Part shown: positions 62,723-64,000 of the stretch, piece after piece | How positions within the stretch are numbered: the stretch's first letter is position 1 | Layout of the letters: each line of letters begins with the position of its first letter | NCBI GenBank assembly: GCA_029168955.1 | Contig: JAPDOI010000135.1 | Coordinates: 1,492,501 to 1,556,500 of the forward strand | Source of the DNA: Aplectana chamaeleonis | Taxonomy: Eukaryota > Nematoda > Chromadorea > Rhabditida > Cosmocercidae | Length of the DNA stretch: 64,000 bases | Direction: 5' to 3' | Program-made: the position numbers and the translations under genes | The notes under the pieces: model-generated | Seen by the model: the letters and a program-made list of their open reading frames with translations, nothing else | What the model was told of the DNA's origin: nothing | Database searches by the model: none

Positions 62723-62830
62723 GGTTGCGCATAGGCGAGTCGCAGCCAAATGGGCTGTGGAGTCGGAATTCGGATCTGTTACGCTATTCCTACGGCAGAA
62801 GTTTGGCTTTCCCCGACTTGACTACCTGGG
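62723..62830 (+). CDS. Candidate exon b of an unrecognised + strand gene
   Basis: The acceptor is TTTGGATATGCAG and the donor TGGG|GTGTTT. In the frame set by exon a it reads GLRIGESQPNGLWSRNSDLL, then RYSYGRSLAFPDLTTW. It ends in phase 1, which fits exon c. Confidence 0.4.
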
Positions 62831-63240
62831 GTGTTTTTTTTGGTGGTGTTGAACGTGAATATGGAGTTGGTCTGTCGACTAGCGGGAAATGGTTTTTCAC
62901 GACAAACCGCCGCGAGGGTGCTGCGGCACCAGGGATGAGCGGAGTTCCGCGTTTCGCGTCCCGAAACCCACAGTTTCGCGCATTTTTGGCATTCCGCGTT
63001 CCGAAAACCGCAGAAAACGCTGCGGAATGCCAAAATATCGGGCCGTTTGGGACGGAAGGAAAAAGGTGTTTTCTGAATTGTTTGCGAAAGCCGCATTTCC
63101 GCGCATTTTCAGGCGTTTCGCGCCCGATTTCCGAAACGCGAGAAAAAATTCCTGTTCCTAAACCTATCACGCAAAGTGTTACTAGGATTCATGCCGATTT
63201 TACCTGCGGTCGCAAACATGTCTTTATCCTGGCACATTTA
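62831..63240. repeat. CGTTTCGCG/TTCCGCGTTCCGAAA-rich repeat stretch
   Basis: Between candidate exons b and c, short TTCCGCG, CGTCCCGAAA and CATTCCGCG units recur on both strands at about 62940-63150. Four overlapping ORFs on both strands come from this composition. Confidence 0.5.
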
Positions 63241-63242
63241 AA

Positions 63243-63521
63243 CAGGGTTGCGATCCAGCGGAACGGGTTATCGTGAAAGTTCTCGAAAACTTCTGTAAAA
63301 ATGAAAATTAGCGAGGGGGTCGTAAAATTTCCGGAGAAAAAGCGAATTTTCTCCAAATGACCCTGTCAGCTAAAATGAGGAAAACATTTTTCTAAGAAAG
63401 CTAAAGCAATTTTTCCTCTCGGGGGATCGTAAAATTTTTTAACATTTCGCAATATTTCGGTAGACACGAGGGGAGGGTCGTAGCTTCGCCGAAAAATGGC
63501 GCAACGGCTCGCTCAACCTTG
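63243..63521 (+). mobile_element. hAT-like MITE M5b beside a splice acceptor
   Basis: It runs from CAGGGTTGCGATCCAGCG to CAACGGCTCGCTCAACCTTG, with CATTTAAA on the left and CATTTGCA on the right (6 of 8 identical). The right flank is also the start of the acceptor CATTTGCAG used by candidate exon c. Confidence 0.8.
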
Positions 63522-63530
63522 CATTTGCAG

Positions 63531-63715
63531 CAGTTCCTTCTATGGTGTTAGGCTGCGGTTTTTTTGGAGAAGCTTTATATGTTCCAGATTTTACATACAT
63601 AATCTTGTCTATAGTGGGGCTGCTCATCACGTATCCTATATGCATTTTCCAATTTTTGAAGCATTATGAAGAACTTTGGCAGATACAACTTTATTTCGCT
63701 ACCGTAGTCTCATGA
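63531..63715 (+). CDS. Candidate exon c: membrane-protein-like last exon
   Basis: After GCATTTGCAG it continues the frame as AVPSMVLGCGFFGEALYVPD, then a hydrophobic helix ILSIVGLLITYPICIFQFL and a polar tail HYEELWQIQLYFATVVS before TGA. The three exons join in phase. The product would be a small membrane protein; I do not recognise the family, and earlier exons were not found. Confidence 0.4.
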
Positions 63716-64000
63716 AGGACCATCTGGGGAGTGAGGGCTGCTTCCGAGGTTTTTGCGTTATTTCCAAGTGGTTCCTGTATTGTTACCAGTTTACTTTTTT
63801 TTCTTTAGTTTGTTCAGAGTTTTAATTGTCCTGAAGATAATTCGAGATTTAGCGATTCTCACATCCGTTTTTCGATTCTTGAAGCACATCGTCGGGGTAT
63901 CGTATATCTAACTGGGTGCTGCTTTACCCACCCCGCAGCGATTCGGAGTTGTAGCTGTAGGTCATTGACAGTACATAAATGAACCGTGCGTGGAATTCCC
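63716..64000. other. Right end of the window
   Basis: T-rich sequence with an acceptor-like TTTTTTTTCTTTAG near 63810; no exon is supported. Confidence 0.35.

Noticed and set aside
62725..63276. 183-codon ORF and its opposite-strand partners
   Set aside because: Past 62830 the frame enters CGTTCCGAAA-type repeat sequence; only the first part is used as a candidate exon in the same frame.
1..64000. CRISPR arrays, bacterial operons or phage genes
   Set aside because: The window has spliced eukaryotic genes and eukaryotic transposons; no regularly spaced direct repeats or operon structure were found.

Overview
This is nuclear DNA of a nematode, most likely rhabditid, and not bacterial or viral. 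Two multi-exon genes with GT-AG introns are clear. Both start a few bases after a TTTCAG- or TTCACAG-type acceptor, as expected for spliced-leader trans-splicing, and several sequences resembling the nematode SL1 leader are embedded in the window. I did not assign a species.

Two genes carry the region, both on the + strand. A VAP/VPR-1-type MSP-domain protein (ER-anchored VAMP-associated protein) runs from 17534 to 37032 in six recognisable exons, with introns of about 10.4 and 7.8 kb. A complete eIF4A (inf-1) translation initiation DEAD-box helicase runs from 38808 to 48959 in eleven exons whose phases all join, giving 406 residues. A weaker + strand candidate of unknown function lies at 62624-63715, and one or two possible minus-strand coding exons lie at the left end (1-68 and 4027-4234).

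Almost everything else is mobile or repeat DNA. 1-17 kb holds TIR and fold-back elements, a purine/pyrimidine-asymmetric tract with a (TTTC)n array, a decayed mariner (9950-10963) and a mosaic repeat block. The first large VAP intron holds an old CR1-like reverse-transcriptase pseudogene split by a 4.1-kb composite with inverted ends (22933-27033). Inside that composite are a Vingi/Ingi-like 3' tail, two near-identical 5'-truncated RTE pieces and a second mariner. The last VAP intron holds an almost intact Vingi/Ingi-like non-LTR element (about 29.46-33.05 kb). Its first ORF has a 2A-like peptide, a PHD finger and an AP endonuclease, and one frameshift separates it from the reverse transcriptase. 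A second truncated, broken copy follows at 33.5-34.7 kb.

The eIF4A introns and the 49-64 kb intergenic tract carry many non-autonomous DNA transposons. Two related families have CAGGGT termini with 8-bp target duplications (hAT-like). One 1.3-kb element has TTAA target sites and CCC termini (piggyBac-like). Three copies of a ~940-bp fold-back element and several near-perfect palindromes are also present. No CRISPR array, rRNA gene or convincing tRNA gene was seen.
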